A stretch of DNA of 64,000 nt from assembly GCA_965659745.1 (NCBI GenBank), contig CBFHXF010000006.1, forward strand, positions 1 through 64,000, read 5' to 3'. The notes under the pieces were generated by a model. That model did not search any database. It worked only from the letters and a program-made list of their open reading frames with translations, and was not told where the DNA came from. This document shows positions 1 to 8,244 of this stretch, in pieces; position 1 is the stretch's first letter, and each line of letters opens with the position of its first letter. Made by a program: the position numbers and the translations under genes. The DNA is from VMCP01 sp965659745. Its GTDB lineage: Bacteria; Bacteroidota; Bacteroidia; NS11-12g; UBA955.

Positions 1-483
1 TAATACCAACTGACTTTTAGTAGATTCCAAAAGAGAAAACATTTTCTCGATGGCAAAGGGAAAAATCAAACAATCGGCATCTGTAGTAAAAATGAGGGTT
101 CGGTTGCTTTGGTTTACGGCCCAGTTCATACATGCTTTTTTCCCTTTAATGGTTGGGGGCGGATTGCGTAATTCTAAATTAGGGTGCCCAAATAAAGGGT
201 GATTTCTCACGATTTCAAGACTTTGGTCTTCACTATGGTCGTTGACCAAAGTGATTTTTGCCGAAATCTTTTGCAGAATTTCAGTTACTTGGTTTAAAAA
301 GGGGATTAATTGGGTTTCTTCGTTACGAAAAACGCAAATAATTTCAAGGGTTTCTTCGGGAACTATTACCGGGGGAATTTCTTGGCTGTTAAAAAAAGCG
401 ATGACACGAAACCATTGGATAAGGTACACATTGATCCACAAAATCGCCACTAACCAAAGGATGATATAGAGGGATTGCGGCAT
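1..483 (-). CDS. Glycosyltransferase family 2, C-terminal part outside window
   Basis: Reading the minus strand from the ATG at 483 gives 161 codons without a stop up to base 1, so the gene is cut by the window edge. The product opens with one hydrophobic helix (about residues 5-20) and then a GT-A type fold: IICVFRNEE at about residue 48, VNDHSEDQS as the nucleotide-binding aspartates, and TTDADC as the DxD metal site. This is the usual layout of a membrane-anchored family 2 glycosyltransferase. The substrate cannot be read. It starts 9 bases after the rfaE2 stop and is probably the last visible gene of the panD-flippase-rfaE2 operon, which suggests envelope glycan work. Confidence 0.85.
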   Translation of the reverse strand, partial: MPQSLYIILWLVAILWINVYLIQWFRVIAFFNSQEIPPVIVPEETLEIICVFRNEETQLIPFLNQVTEILQKISAKITLVNDHSEDQSLEIVRNHPLFGHPNLELRNPPPTIKGKKACMNWAVNQSNRTLIFTTDADCLIFPFAIEKMFSLLESTKSQLVL

Positions 484-492
484 AGGCGTGAA

Positions 493-990
493 TTAAGATC
501 GAAAGGTATCGATGATTTTTTGTTCGATGCGGGTGGTCGAATAACCGGGTAGGAAATTTATGGTGGTAACGATTCCCCCGTGTTGTTTCACCCAATCTCC
601 GCCTACAATATCTTCAATTTTATAATCGCCCCCTTTAACTAATACGTTTGGTGTGATGATTTCAATGATTTCTTTTGGAGTATCTTCATCAAAAATCACT
701 ACGGCATCTACACATGCCAATGCGTTTAAAACGGCTGCACGCGATTCTTGAGTTTGCAGGGGCCTTGCGGGTGATTTATCCAAGCGCTGCACAGAAGCAT
801 CGCTGTTCAAGCCAATGATGAAAAAATCGGCTAGAGCCGCGGTTTCTTGTAAATAATGTACATGTCCGGCATGTAGGATATCAAAAACACCGTTAGTAAA
901 AACGATAGATAATCCGTCTTTTTTAACTTCGGAAATTCGAGATTCAAGTTGAGAACGATCCCAAATATTAAGCGGCTTCGATACTTTCAT
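493..990 (-). CDS. rfaE2: D-glycero-beta-D-manno-heptose 1-phosphate adenylyltransferase (RfaE2/HldE C-terminal type)
   Basis: The protein is a single nucleotidyltransferase domain of about 165 residues. TNGVFDILHAGHVHYL carries the HxGH signature of the cytidylyltransferase-like superfamily, and GLNSDASVQRLDK and VKGGDY follow as in the RfaE domain II proteins that adenylate heptose-1-phosphate for LPS inner core. The kinase half is absent, so this is the stand-alone RfaE2 form. An upstream ATG at 1020 exists, but ATG 990 (MKVSKPLN) fits the family length better and leaves a 23-base overlap with the preceding membrane-protein gene. A glycosyltransferase follows directly. Other members of the superfamily (for example glycerol-3-phosphate cytidylyltransferase) are less likely given the RfaE-like PARPL and VKGGDY segments. 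Confidence 0.85.
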   Translation of the reverse strand: MKVSKPLNIWDRSQLESRISEVKKDGLSIVFTNGVFDILHAGHVHYLQETAALADFFIIGLNSDASVQRLDKSPARPLQTQESRAAVLNALACVDAVVIFDEDTPKEIIEIITPNVLVKGGDYKIEDIVGGDWVKQHGGIVTTINFLPGYSTTRIEQKIIDTFRS

Positions 991-1939
991 TTCGTTGCAT
1001 TTCAAAAAACAAAAGGCCATAACTGATGCCTCCCAAAACGATATGGAAGATATTGGAGAAGGCTACGGTAAAAATGCCAAATGTGGCGGCATTTCCTTCT
1101 GTGAAACCGAAAACCAGTGTTAAGCCGTAGGCTATAGAATACCAAACGCCTGCGCCTCCTGGAACGGGTATGATGATACCAAGAGATGAGAATAGCAATA
1201 TGGCCAAGGCATTGCCGATGGTGAGGTGTTGGGTGATTTCGAGGGCTTCTAATTGCAGGTACATGCTCATCCAGTAGCAAAACCAAATTCCTAAAGAAAT
1301 TCCCCAAAAAGTGCCTTTTTGTTTTACTTGGAAAACGCTGTTGATACCGGAAAGTAACTTTTGGATGATGCCGTTGGGGCTTTTTTCTTTCTTGGGAAAT
1401 ATTTTTCTGGCCACTAAAAAGCTAATAGCCACTCCGGTTAGGATTAAGGCAAGCACCGGCGCATGGGTTTTAAAGGGTACCCAAACAAAATCAAAAGCAA
1501 ACTGAGAAATTACATCGAATTGAATAACCAAACAAAGCAAAGCCATAAACGCCATAGTGAGCAGGTCGATGATGCGTTCGGTAATAACCGTTCCAATAAG
1601 GGTTTCAACGGGGGCTTTTTCGCTTTTGGCAGTTAAGGCGCAACGCACTACTTCTCCGCCCCGCGAGGTGGCCGCATTCACGAGATAACCCGCCATTACA
1701 GAATAAAATGCCCGTCTTTTATTTAAGGGATAGCCTGTTGATTCTCCCAAAAGGCTCCATCGGTACGCTCTGAGAAAATGGGCCATCGCCATGATCAAGG
1801 CACCTATGAAAATGAGTCCATAATGCGCTCCTTGAATGGCTTCCCAAGTGGCAGTCCAATCGGTTTTATACCCTATATAGCCAAAAACTGCTACCGCTAA
1901 TAAGAGCATGAGAATCCGGCTGAGGGTTTTTTTATTCAT
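968..1939 (-). CDS. Lysylphosphatidylglycerol synthase TM-region / AglD-type flippase-like membrane protein
   Basis: This 323-residue polytopic protein has about eight hydrophobic segments. Its features resemble the UPF0104 / LPG_synthase_TM family: an early H-FLRAYRW-LL segment, then GYLVNAATSRGGEVVRC and, near the end, IPVPGGAGVWYSIAYGL. Family members are integral inner-membrane proteins thought to move lipids or lipid-linked sugars, or to form the membrane half of MprF. No LysPG catalytic domain is present, so lysine transfer should not be assumed. The start codon overlaps the panD stop by one base in a TGATG junction, which implies translational coupling, and the 3' end overlaps rfaE2. 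Confidence 0.75.
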   Translation of the reverse strand: MNKKTLSRILMLLLAVAVFGYIGYKTDWTATWEAIQGAHYGLIFIGALIMAMAHFLRAYRWSLLGESTGYPLNKRRAFYSVMAGYLVNAATSRGGEVVRCALTAKSEKAPVETLIGTVITERIIDLLTMAFMALLCLVIQFDVISQFAFDFVWVPFKTHAPVLALILTGVAISFLVARKIFPKKEKSPNGIIQKLLSGINSVFQVKQKGTFWGISLGIWFCYWMSMYLQLEALEITQHLTIGNALAILLFSSLGIIIPVPGGAGVWYSIAYGLTLVFGFTEGNAATFGIFTVAFSNIFHIVLGGISYGLLFFEMQRNESIEAA

Positions 1940-2286
1940 CAGATGAGTCTGTTTTTGGAATCGGGAAATAAATTCACGGGTCGGAAGACACGGGCTTTGT
2001 CGATTTCCATACTTACGAAGGTCATGATAATTAAGGCGTCGCCTAATTGTCCTTTACGTGCTGCCGCACCGTTCAGTCCAATAATTCCGCTTCCTCTTTC
2101 CCCTTCAATGATGTAGGTTTCAAAACGTTCACCGTTATTATTGTTAACGATGAGCACCTTTTGATTGGGAATCATTCCAGCGGCGTCTACCAAGTCCATA
2201 TCGATGGTAATACTCCCGGTGTAGTTCAGTTCTGTTTGCGTAATGCGAACATTGTGGATTTTTGCTTGAAGTACTTCTACGTACAT
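1939..2286 (-). CDS. panD: Aspartate 1-decarboxylase
   Basis: PanD converts L-aspartate to beta-alanine for pantothenate and coenzyme A synthesis. It is made as a proenzyme that cleaves itself at a Gly-Ser bond to give an N-terminal pyruvoyl group. The expected site is visible as YTGSI with Gly24-Ser25, and Lys9 and the NGAAAR segment match the active-site region of the family. At 115 residues it is of normal length. It is the first gene of a minus-strand operon and diverges from recR across 71 bases. A TAnnTTTG-type box lies 7 bases before the ATG. The identification is secure. Confidence 0.96.
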   Translation of the reverse strand: MYVEVLQAKIHNVRITQTELNYTGSITIDMDLVDAAGMIPNQKVLIVNNNNGERFETYIIEGERGSGIIGLNGAAARKGQLGDALIIMTFVSMEIDKARVFRPVNLFPDSKNRLI

Positions 2287-2293
2287 GTTGGTG

Positions 2294-2301
2294 CAAAGTT
2301 A
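2294..2301 (-). promoter_or_regulatory. Bacteroidota -7 box (TAACTTTG) ahead of panD
   Basis: On the minus strand TAACTTTG matches the TAnnTTTG -7 element of the Bacteroidota housekeeping sigma factor and ends 7 bases before the panD ATG. No convincing -33 TTG element was found. If used, the transcript would have almost no 5' leader. Confidence 0.4.
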
Positions 2302-2344
2302 CTTTGATTTTATGTAAAACGGGTAAAATCATGTGGGTAATACC

Positions 2345-2352
2345 TATTTTCG
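2345..2352 (+). promoter_or_regulatory. -7-like box (TATTTTCG) ahead of recR
   Basis: TATTTTCG is one mismatch from TAnnTTTG and ends 5 bases before the chosen recR ATG at 2358. It supports that start over the earlier ATG at 2262, which would place the promoter box inside the coding sequence. Confidence 0.35.
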
Positions 2353-2357
2353 CATGT

Positions 2358-2966
2358 ATGCAATTTACCTCGCAAATTGTGGAACAGGCTGTAGATGCAT
2401 TATCCTCGTTTCCGGGCATAGGAAAACGAACGGCGCTGCGCTTGGTAATGTACTTAATGAATAGGCCTGAAATTGAGGTAGCGCATTTGGCTCAATCCAT
2501 ATTAAAGTTAAAAACAGACTTGCATTTGTGCGCACGGTGTAAGACCGTTAGCGATCAAGAGTATTGCGATATTTGCCGCGATCCACGCCGGGATGAAAGT
2601 TTGATTTGCGTGGTAGAAGATTTTAGCGATTTAATGGCTATAGAAGCAACGGCTCAATTCAAAGGCACTTATCATGTTTTAGGTGGATTAATTTCCCCCA
2701 TGGAAGGAATAGGTCCGAGCGATTTAAGTATTGAACTTTTGCTAAAACGGGTAGCCGATGAATCTCCCAAAGAAGTTATTTTAGCGTTGAGTGCCACGGT
2801 AGAGGGCGATACCACCATGTACTATGTAGCTAAAAAATTACAAGATTTACCCGTAGAGGTGAGCAATATTGCCCGCGGTATTTCCGTTGGAGGAGAGTTG
2901 GAGTACGTAGATGAAATAACTTTAGGTCGCAGTTTGCTGCAACGAACCCAATATACCCTTAACTGA
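2358..2966 (+). CDS. recR: Recombination mediator RecR
   Basis: RecR acts with RecO (and RecF) to load RecA on gapped DNA. The 202-residue product has the family order: a helix-hairpin-helix near the start (LSSFPGIGKRTALRLV), a four-cysteine zinc finger (CARC then CDIC), a Toprim domain (ICVVED and the HVLGGLISPMEGIGPSDL segment), and a C-terminal ARGISVGGELEYVDEITLGRS tail. The open frame extends upstream to 2262, but those 32 codons do not resemble RecR, whereas ATG 2358 begins MQFTSQIVEQAV as family members do. The stop codon overlaps the next start in a TGATG junction. Confidence 0.95.
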   Translation: MQFTSQIVEQAVDALSSFPGIGKRTALRLVMYLMNRPEIEVAHLAQSILKLKTDLHLCARCKTVSDQEYCDICRDPRRDESLICVVEDFSDLMAIEATAQFKGTYHVLGGLISPMEGIGPSDLSIELLLKRVADESPKEVILALSATVEGDTTMYYVAKKLQDLPVEVSNIARGISVGGELEYVDEITLGRSLLQRTQYTLN

Positions 2967-4915
2967 TGCATCAATTATCAATCGTAATTGTCAATTATAA
3001 TGTGAAACATTTCCTCGAACAGGTTTTGTATTCGGTGGAAGCCGCTTCACAGCAGTTGGATGTAGAAACGTGGGTGGTTGATAATAATAGCGTTGACGGC
3101 AGCATGGAAATGGTACAAGAGAAATTTCCATGGGTAAAAGCAATAATAAATAGGGAAAACTTAGGTTTTTCTAAAGCCAATAACCAAGCCATACGCCAAA
3201 GCAATAGCCGTTATGTTTTGCTGTTGAATCCCGATACGGTACTCCAAGAAGATACCCTGCATAAGTGCATTGAATATATGGATGCCCATGCGAATGTGGG
3301 TGGTTTAGGGGTGCGCATGATAGATGGTAAAGGGTGCTTTTTGCCTGAAAGCAAGCGTGGCTTACCTACGCCTAAAGCGGCATTTTATAAGATGTCGGGT
3401 TTGGCTAGTATATTTCCCAAATCGAAGGAGTTTGGTAGGTACCACATGAAGTATCTATCGGAATGGGAAACCAATGAGGTAGATGTTTTGGCGGGTGCCT
3501 TCATGATGCTGCGTTCTGAAACCCTAGATAAAATTGGGCTATTAGACGAGCAATTCTTCATGTACGGAGAAGACATCGATTTGTCGTACCGCATTACTTT
3601 GGCGGGATATACCAATGTGTATTTTCCTGAAACCACAATTATCCATTACAAGGGAGAGAGTACCAAGAAGAAATCGGTTAATTATGTTCGGGTATTTTAT
3701 AATGCCATGGTTTTGTTTGCTCAGAAACATTACTCAGCCCAACGGGCGGGCAGATTTGCATTTTGGATACATATTGCCATTTATATGCGAGCCGCATTGG
3801 CCGTTGTATGGCGTGCGGCGAGCTCGGTTTGGCTTCCTTTGATTGATTTTTTAGTCATCTATATAGGATATTTTGCCATTGCCCGATATTGGGAAGCCTA
3901 TCATAAATTCGTTCCGAATTTTTATCCGCCGGAATATTATCTTATGCATATTCCATTTTACACGGCGCTTGCGTTGGGGGCAATTTTTATTTCCGGAGGA
4001 TACGATAAACCCTTTCGGGCGTATCGGGTTTTCAGAGGCAGTATGGTGGGATCGCTCATGCTGTTTGCGGCTTACGCATTTTTGCCAAAAGATTTGCAAT
4101 TTTCGCGTGCCATTCTTGCCTTGGGAAGCGCTTGGGGCATCGGTGGTACCTTGTTATTGCGCTGGGTCTACGAACGCCTGCATGTAGGAGAGGTTGAAAT
4201 GACGCGCATGCAACAAAAGCGATTGGTATTGGTTGCAGGGCATGAAGAAAGTAAACGAATTGTAGATTTACTGAATCAGAGTGAAGTTCCGCATCAATTG
4301 TTGGGATCGGTGCATCCTTCGGAAAAAACAAAAGAGGGCTTTATCGGGCACATAGACCAACTCAATGAAATCGTTGAGATTTACGGTGCCAATACCCTTA
4401 TTTTTAGCTCCAAAGATGTATCGAACACCCGAATTATTGAGGCTATGTCGGCCTTTTCAGATCAAAATATACAATTGAAAATAGCTCCCAATAAGGGAGA
4501 GTTTATTATAGGTTCTAATAGTAAAAATGAACCGGGTGAACTTTTTACATTGGAAGTACACCATGCATTAAGTGAATCGTACAATAAAAGAAGAAAGCGC
4601 ATTTTTGATATTTTAGTTTCAGTAGGATTCTTAATGTTGTTTCCTTTAGCCCTTTTCGCGCTTTTTAATGTGCGTTGGCGGAATATATACGCCAACTGTT
4701 TTTGGGTATTGTTGGGGCGTAAAACTTGGGTAAGTTATCAGGGCCTAGCATCGGCAGAATTTCTACCTAAATTAAAAACAGGGGTTATATGGGCAAGTGG
4801 AACATGGACCGATACCACTTTCGAAGCGGATGTGAATTATGTTTATGCCAAAGAATTTGAGGTTAGCAAAGATTTACATATCCTGATGGAATATCTGAGA
4901 GGCAAAAAGAAATGA
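2966..4915 (+). CDS. GT2 glycosyltransferase fused to a membrane region and a polyprenyl-sugar-transferase-like remnant
   Basis: Residues 1 to about 270 form a WbbL/rhamnosyltransferase-like family 2 domain: SIVIVNYNVKHFL, VVDNNSVDGS, RENLGFSKANNQAI, LLNPDT and GEDIDLSYR. Several hydrophobic helices follow (about 270-400), then a segment resembling the nucleotide-binding region of polyprenyl glycosylphosphotransferases (LVLVAGHEES onward), and a helix beginning KRRKRIFDILVSVGF as in initiating sugar transferases. The region that should carry the catalytic KFRSM and DELPQ motifs is missing; the sequence jumps to LLGRKTWVSY and a C-terminal DLHILMEYL tail. I infer an active GT2 domain with a non-catalytic membrane module. 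It is translationally coupled to recR and to the kinase gene. Confidence 0.8.
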   Translation: MHQLSIVIVNYNVKHFLEQVLYSVEAASQQLDVETWVVDNNSVDGSMEMVQEKFPWVKAIINRENLGFSKANNQAIRQSNSRYVLLLNPDTVLQEDTLHKCIEYMDAHANVGGLGVRMIDGKGCFLPESKRGLPTPKAAFYKMSGLASIFPKSKEFGRYHMKYLSEWETNEVDVLAGAFMMLRSETLDKIGLLDEQFFMYGEDIDLSYRITLAGYTNVYFPETTIIHYKGESTKKKSVNYVRVFYNAMVLFAQKHYSAQRAGRFAFWIHIAIYMRAALAVVWRAASSVWLPLIDFLVIYIGYFAIARYWEAYHKFVPNFYPPEYYLMHIPFYTALALGAIFISGGYDKPFRAYRVFRGSMVGSLMLFAAYAFLPKDLQFSRAILALGSAWGIGGTLLLRWVYERLHVGEVEMTRMQQKRLVLVAGHEESKRIVDLLNQSEVPHQLLGSVHPSEKTKEGFIGHIDQLNEIVEIYGANTLIFSSKDVSNTRIIEAMSAFSDQNIQLKIAPNKGEFIIGSNSKNEPGELFTLEVHHALSESYNKRRKRIFDILVSVGFLMLFPLALFALFNVRWRNIYANCFWVLLGRKTWVSYQGLASAEFLPKLKTGVIWASGTWTDTTFEADVNYVYAKEFEVSKDLHILMEYLRGKKK

Positions 4916-6093
4916 TTGCGAGGAATAACATAAATACCTTTGAACTCCGGAAGTTTATCAAGATAATCTTGCTGCTTTTGGCGGTGTTGATCAGTATTTT
5001 AACCTTGTATTTGTCGCAACGATTGGTCAATAAGATTGCCATTGAGGAAACCAAGAATATGGAAATTTGGGCCATGGCAACCCGTATCTTGTCAGATCCT
5101 GAGGCTCAGGGCGATTTGGGATTTCATTTGAAAATCATTCAGTCGAATGAAACCATTCCTGCCATTTTAGTTAGTGAAAAGGGTAAAATCATTCAATATA
5201 TTAATATTGGTAACGGTCAACAAGGGTTAAGTGATGCGGAGTTACAGGAGAGATTAAAAGGCTTTCAAGAGGAAAACGCGCCTATTCGCATACCTATTGA
5301 CGAAAACGTCAATTATATGGTGTATTACGGCAAAAGCAGCGTTTTAAAACAGCTGGAATATTACCCATATGTGATACTGGGCATTGTGGCTTTATTTGTG
5401 TTGGTGAGTTATTCGGCATTTTCCTATTCTACGCGTTCGGAGCAAAATCAAGTATGGGTGGGTTTGGCAAAGGAAACGGCACATCAATTAGGGACGCCTA
5501 TTTCTAGTTTGATGGGTTGGATTGCATGTATTGAAAACGATATCATTCCCGATAATGCGGCCCAAGAAATGACAAAAGATGTAGATCGCTTGAAGATTAT
5601 TACAGAGCGTTTTTCAAAAATAGGATCGGAGCCTGTATTGGGTGAGATGGATTTTAATCAGGTAGTTCGCGAATCTTTAGAGTATATGGAGTCGCGAATT
5701 GGCAGCGGAGTCGCCTTCGATTGGGATATTCCCCAAGAACCGTTGCGGGTAATGATGAATATGAATTTATTCCAATGGGTTATTGAAAATTTAGTAAAGA
5801 ATAGTGTAGACGCTATGGAAGGGGCGGGTAAGTTACAGTGCTTAGTAGAGTCTAAAGGCAATAAGGTATATATGGATATCGTGGATACGGGAAAGGGAAT
5901 ATTACGCGGGCAGGCTAAGGATATATTCAAACCCGGATTTACAACCAAGAAAAGAGGTTGGGGATTGGGACTTTCTTTAGCTAAAAGAATCGTAGAAGAT
6001 TATCACAATGGACTCATTTACGTGAAAGAGAGTGTTCCTTTTAAGCGAACGGTTATAAGGGTGCAATTAAATTTAATTGATGAATCTAAATGA
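4912..6093 (+). CDS. Sensor histidine kinase, membrane-bound, without an adjacent response regulator
   Basis: The 393-residue protein has a transmembrane helix at about 16-37, an extracytoplasmic sensor region of roughly 110 residues, and a second helix at about 152-173. The kinase core follows: phospho-acceptor His191 in KETAHQLGTPISSL, an N box ENLVKNSVDAM (Asn293/Asn297), G1 box DTGKGI (325-330) and G2 box GLGLSLAKRIVEDYHNG. No HAMP domain is obvious. The signal is unknown and no response regulator lies nearby. Its start overlaps the glycosyltransferase stop by four bases (ATGA) and its stop overlaps the DUF4293 start, so it belongs to the recR operon. Confidence 0.9.
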   Translation: MIARNNINTFELRKFIKIILLLLAVLISILTLYLSQRLVNKIAIEETKNMEIWAMATRILSDPEAQGDLGFHLKIIQSNETIPAILVSEKGKIIQYINIGNGQQGLSDAELQERLKGFQEENAPIRIPIDENVNYMVYYGKSSVLKQLEYYPYVILGIVALFVLVSYSAFSYSTRSEQNQVWVGLAKETAHQLGTPISSLMGWIACIENDIIPDNAAQEMTKDVDRLKIITERFSKIGSEPVLGEMDFNQVVRESLEYMESRIGSGVAFDWDIPQEPLRVMMNMNLFQWVIENLVKNSVDAMEGAGKLQCLVESKGNKVYMDIVDTGKGILRGQAKDIFKPGFTTKKRGWGLGLSLAKRIVEDYHNGLIYVKESVPFKRTVIRVQLNLIDESK

Positions 6094-6557
6094 TATTACG
6101 TATTCAAACCTTATACTTTTTTTTGATTTTTGCTTTGGGTTCGATGTTATTTATGCAAAATCCCATAGTTAATGAAATCTCATATAGAGATGGGAATCAA
6201 GTTTACATGGAGTTTACTCAATTTTGGAGCAAAGCGCAAATAAGTCAAGAGAGTTCGCAGCCACTTTGGAAAACCGATGTTTTTCACTGTGTATTATTAA
6301 GCTTAATTGCTATTAGTAGTATTTTAGCTATATTTTTTCCCCGCCGACTCAAAATACAGTTTGTACTGTGTTTGGTATCGTTGATTTTATCCGCTTCGCT
6401 ACTGAGCAGTTTATTGGTTCAGTATAGGCTTCGGGTGTTATATCTAGGCTCTAATTTAATTGAATCGCTAGAAACACCCCACTTATTATGGTTTGGGTTA
6501 TTTTTTGCCTTTCAATTTTCCGTTTTAAGGATACTTTGGCCGTCAATTAAAAGTTGA
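6090..6557 (+). CDS. DUF4293 family membrane protein
   Basis: This 155-residue protein has four predicted membrane helices (about 5-22, 68-88, 92-113 and 130-150). The opening MILRIQTLYFFLIF and the overall size match the DUF4293 family, which is largely confined to Bacteroidota and has no established function. It overlaps the histidine kinase gene by four bases and is the last gene of the plus-strand recR run; a convergent gene follows 20 bases later. Confidence 0.75.
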   Translation: MILRIQTLYFFLIFALGSMLFMQNPIVNEISYRDGNQVYMEFTQFWSKAQISQESSQPLWKTDVFHCVLLSLIAISSILAIFFPRRLKIQFVLCLVSLILSASLLSSLLVQYRLRVLYLGSNLIESLETPHLLWFGLFFAFQFSVLRILWPSIKS

Positions 6558-6577
6558 ATATTCGGATTCGCGGAAAT

Positions 6578-6997
6578 TTACTGTTCTCCGTAATATTCCA
6601 CAAAGTTATTTTGTGTTTCCCATAGGGTTATTTTGTGCAATTGGGCACCTTTGGGGAGATGGGGTACTATGCGCTCCCAAATGGCTACAACTACATTCTC
6701 TATGGAAGGCATTATGCCTTGAAGCCAAGGAACGTCTAGGTTTAGATTATGATGGTCAAGGGGTTCAATTACCTCTCGCTCAATTATTTTTTTGAGATCT
6801 TTTAAATCCATGACCAAACCTGTTTTGGGGTCTGGTTGACCTTTAACGCATACAAAAAGTTCGAAATTATGACCGTGGAAGTGCGGATTTGCGCATTTCC
6901 CGAATAGGTTAAGATTTTCCTCCTCGGTTAGCTGTGTATTCCAAAGTTGGTGTGCCGCATTAAAATGGGCTTTCCGAGTGATATACAGAGTGGGCAT
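6578..6997 (-). CDS. queD: 6-carboxytetrahydropterin synthase / PTPS-family enzyme
   Basis: QueD converts dihydroneopterin triphosphate to 6-carboxy-tetrahydropterin on the way to queuosine and other 7-deazaguanines. The zinc ligands are visible as His16 in FNAAHQL and as HFHGHNF, the catalytic cysteine lies in FGKCANPHFHGHNF, and the LDHHNLN and WETQNN segments complete the family pattern. At 139 residues it is of usual length. No other queuosine genes are in the window. A 6-pyruvoyl-tetrahydropterin synthase role is possible, because the two activities are hard to separate by sequence. It converges on the DUF4293 gene. Confidence 0.88.
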   Translation of the reverse strand: MPTLYITRKAHFNAAHQLWNTQLTEEENLNLFGKCANPHFHGHNFELFVCVKGQPDPKTGLVMDLKDLKKIIEREVIEPLDHHNLNLDVPWLQGIMPSIENVVVAIWERIVPHLPKGAQLHKITLWETQNNFVEYYGEQ

Positions 6998-7004
6998 TAT
7001 GTGG

Positions 7005-7012
7005 CAAATTTA
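7005..7012 (-). promoter_or_regulatory. Bacteroidota -7 box (TAAATTTG) ahead of queD
   Basis: TAAATTTG on the minus strand matches TAnnTTTG and ends 7 bases before the queD ATG. It overlaps the stop codon of the upstream cysteine desulfurase gene, so queD could have its own promoter. No clear -33 element is seen. Confidence 0.35.
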
Positions 7013-8164
7013 CAACGACGCGTTGGTATTTTCTCCGTACCATTGTTTGAGCTTGTCAACAGTGGCTTCAATATCGGAAAGGGTATTGAATTTTCCAAAA
7101 CTAAATCGCACGGTGGTGCGGTCGGTATTGGGTCGGATGGCTTGTATTACATGACTGCCACCTACAGAGCCGCTTGAACAGGCGCTGCCACCGCTGGCAG
7201 AAATACCGGCAAGATCGAGATTGAATAACAACATAGAGCCCGCATCACTAGGAGGGAAGGAAACGCTTAATACGGTATATAAACTTTTTCCTGTAGGGTC
7301 GCCATTGAATTCAATACCTGGAATATTCTTCGTTAAAAGCGCCATCATATTCTCTTTTAATGCTCCAATATGCTCTTTCTTTTCATCTAAATGGGCATAG
7401 CAAATTTCCAAGGCTTTGGTCATGCCCACAATGCCGTATACATTTTCGGTGCCCCCTCTCATGTCTCTCTCTTGAGAACCGCCTGTGATTTCTGCTGGAA
7501 TGCGGTGTTTCTTATTCATATATAGGAAACCAACGCCTTTTGGACCATTAAATTTATGTGCAGCGGCGCAAAGAAAGTCTACGTTATCGGTACTCAAATC
7601 AAAGGGGAAATGTCCCATAGTTTGTACCGTATCGCAATGGAAAATACCGTTGTATTGGTGTACCAAACTTCCCACCTGATCAATATCAATCATATTGCCA
7701 ATTTCATTATTGGCGTGCATTAAACTCACTAGAGGCTTGTTGCATTTTTTCAATAGTTCCTCTAGGTGTTGCATGTCTACATGTCCGTTTTCTTGGATAT
7801 TTACCCAATGCAAGGGAATTTGGTGCTTTTGTGCAATTTCTTCTACGGTGTGGGTTACCGCGTGGTGCTCAATTGGAGAAGAAATAATGGCATCTACTCC
7901 GAGCCTATTAACGGAACCTCTTAATGCGAGATTATCGGCTTCTGTGCCCCCAGATGTAAAAAATATTTCAGAAGGTTTGCACTGTAACCACTTGGCGATT
8001 TGACTGCGCGATTCCTCGACAAGATTTTTTACTTTGCGGCCATGTCCGTGAGTGGAACTTGGATTTCCATAATGTTGGCTCATCACAGTTACCATAGTTT
8101 CAATTACGGCTGGGTCCATCGGGGTAGTAGCCGCGTTATCGAGGTAAATTCGGTTTTCAGTCAT
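7010..8164 (-). CDS. iscS: Cysteine desulfurase (IscS/NifS class)
   Basis: This PLP enzyme takes sulfur from cysteine as an enzyme-bound persulfide for iron-sulfur clusters, thiolated tRNA and cofactors. The start IYLDNAATTPMDP, the PLP-lysine segment AAHKFNGPKGVGFLY, and the long active-site loop ISASGGSACSSG with the catalytic cysteine all match. The frame is open to an ATG at 8203, but those 13 residues are not family-like and that ATG lies within an inverted repeat, so ATG 8164 (384 residues) is preferred. No iscU or other cluster-assembly gene is adjacent, so the symbol is by family only. Confidence 0.92.
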   Translation of the reverse strand: MTENRIYLDNAATTPMDPAVIETMVTVMSQHYGNPSSTHGHGRKVKNLVEESRSQIAKWLQCKPSEIFFTSGGTEADNLALRGSVNRLGVDAIISSPIEHHAVTHTVEEIAQKHQIPLHWVNIQENGHVDMQHLEELLKKCNKPLVSLMHANNEIGNMIDIDQVGSLVHQYNGIFHCDTVQTMGHFPFDLSTDNVDFLCAAAHKFNGPKGVGFLYMNKKHRIPAEITGGSQERDMRGGTENVYGIVGMTKALEICYAHLDEKKEHIGALKENMMALLTKNIPGIEFNGDPTGKSLYTVLSVSFPPSDAGSMLLFNLDLAGISASGGSACSSGSVGGSHVIQAIRPNTDRTTVRFSFGKFNTLSDIEATVDKLKQWYGENTNASL

Positions 8165-8192
8165 TTTATTATTGGGTGTTTTAACCTCGTAG

Positions 8193-8228
8193 ATGTTGCC
8201 CATTTACGGTTACATATTTGGGCAACAT
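8193..8228. promoter_or_regulatory. Inverted repeat upstream of the cysteine desulfurase gene
   Basis: ATGTTGCCCA at 8193-8202 is matched exactly by its complement TGGGCAACAT at 8219-8228, with 16 bases between. It lies 29 bases upstream of the preferred start. No T-run follows on the minus strand, so it looks more like an operator or leader hairpin than a terminator. Confidence 0.45.
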
Positions 8229-8244
8229 GATACGATGCATGTAT

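Noticed and set aside
2262..2357. Upstream extension of recR to the ATG at 2262
   Set aside because: The added 32 residues do not resemble RecR and would cover the divergent panD promoter and the -7-like box of recR.
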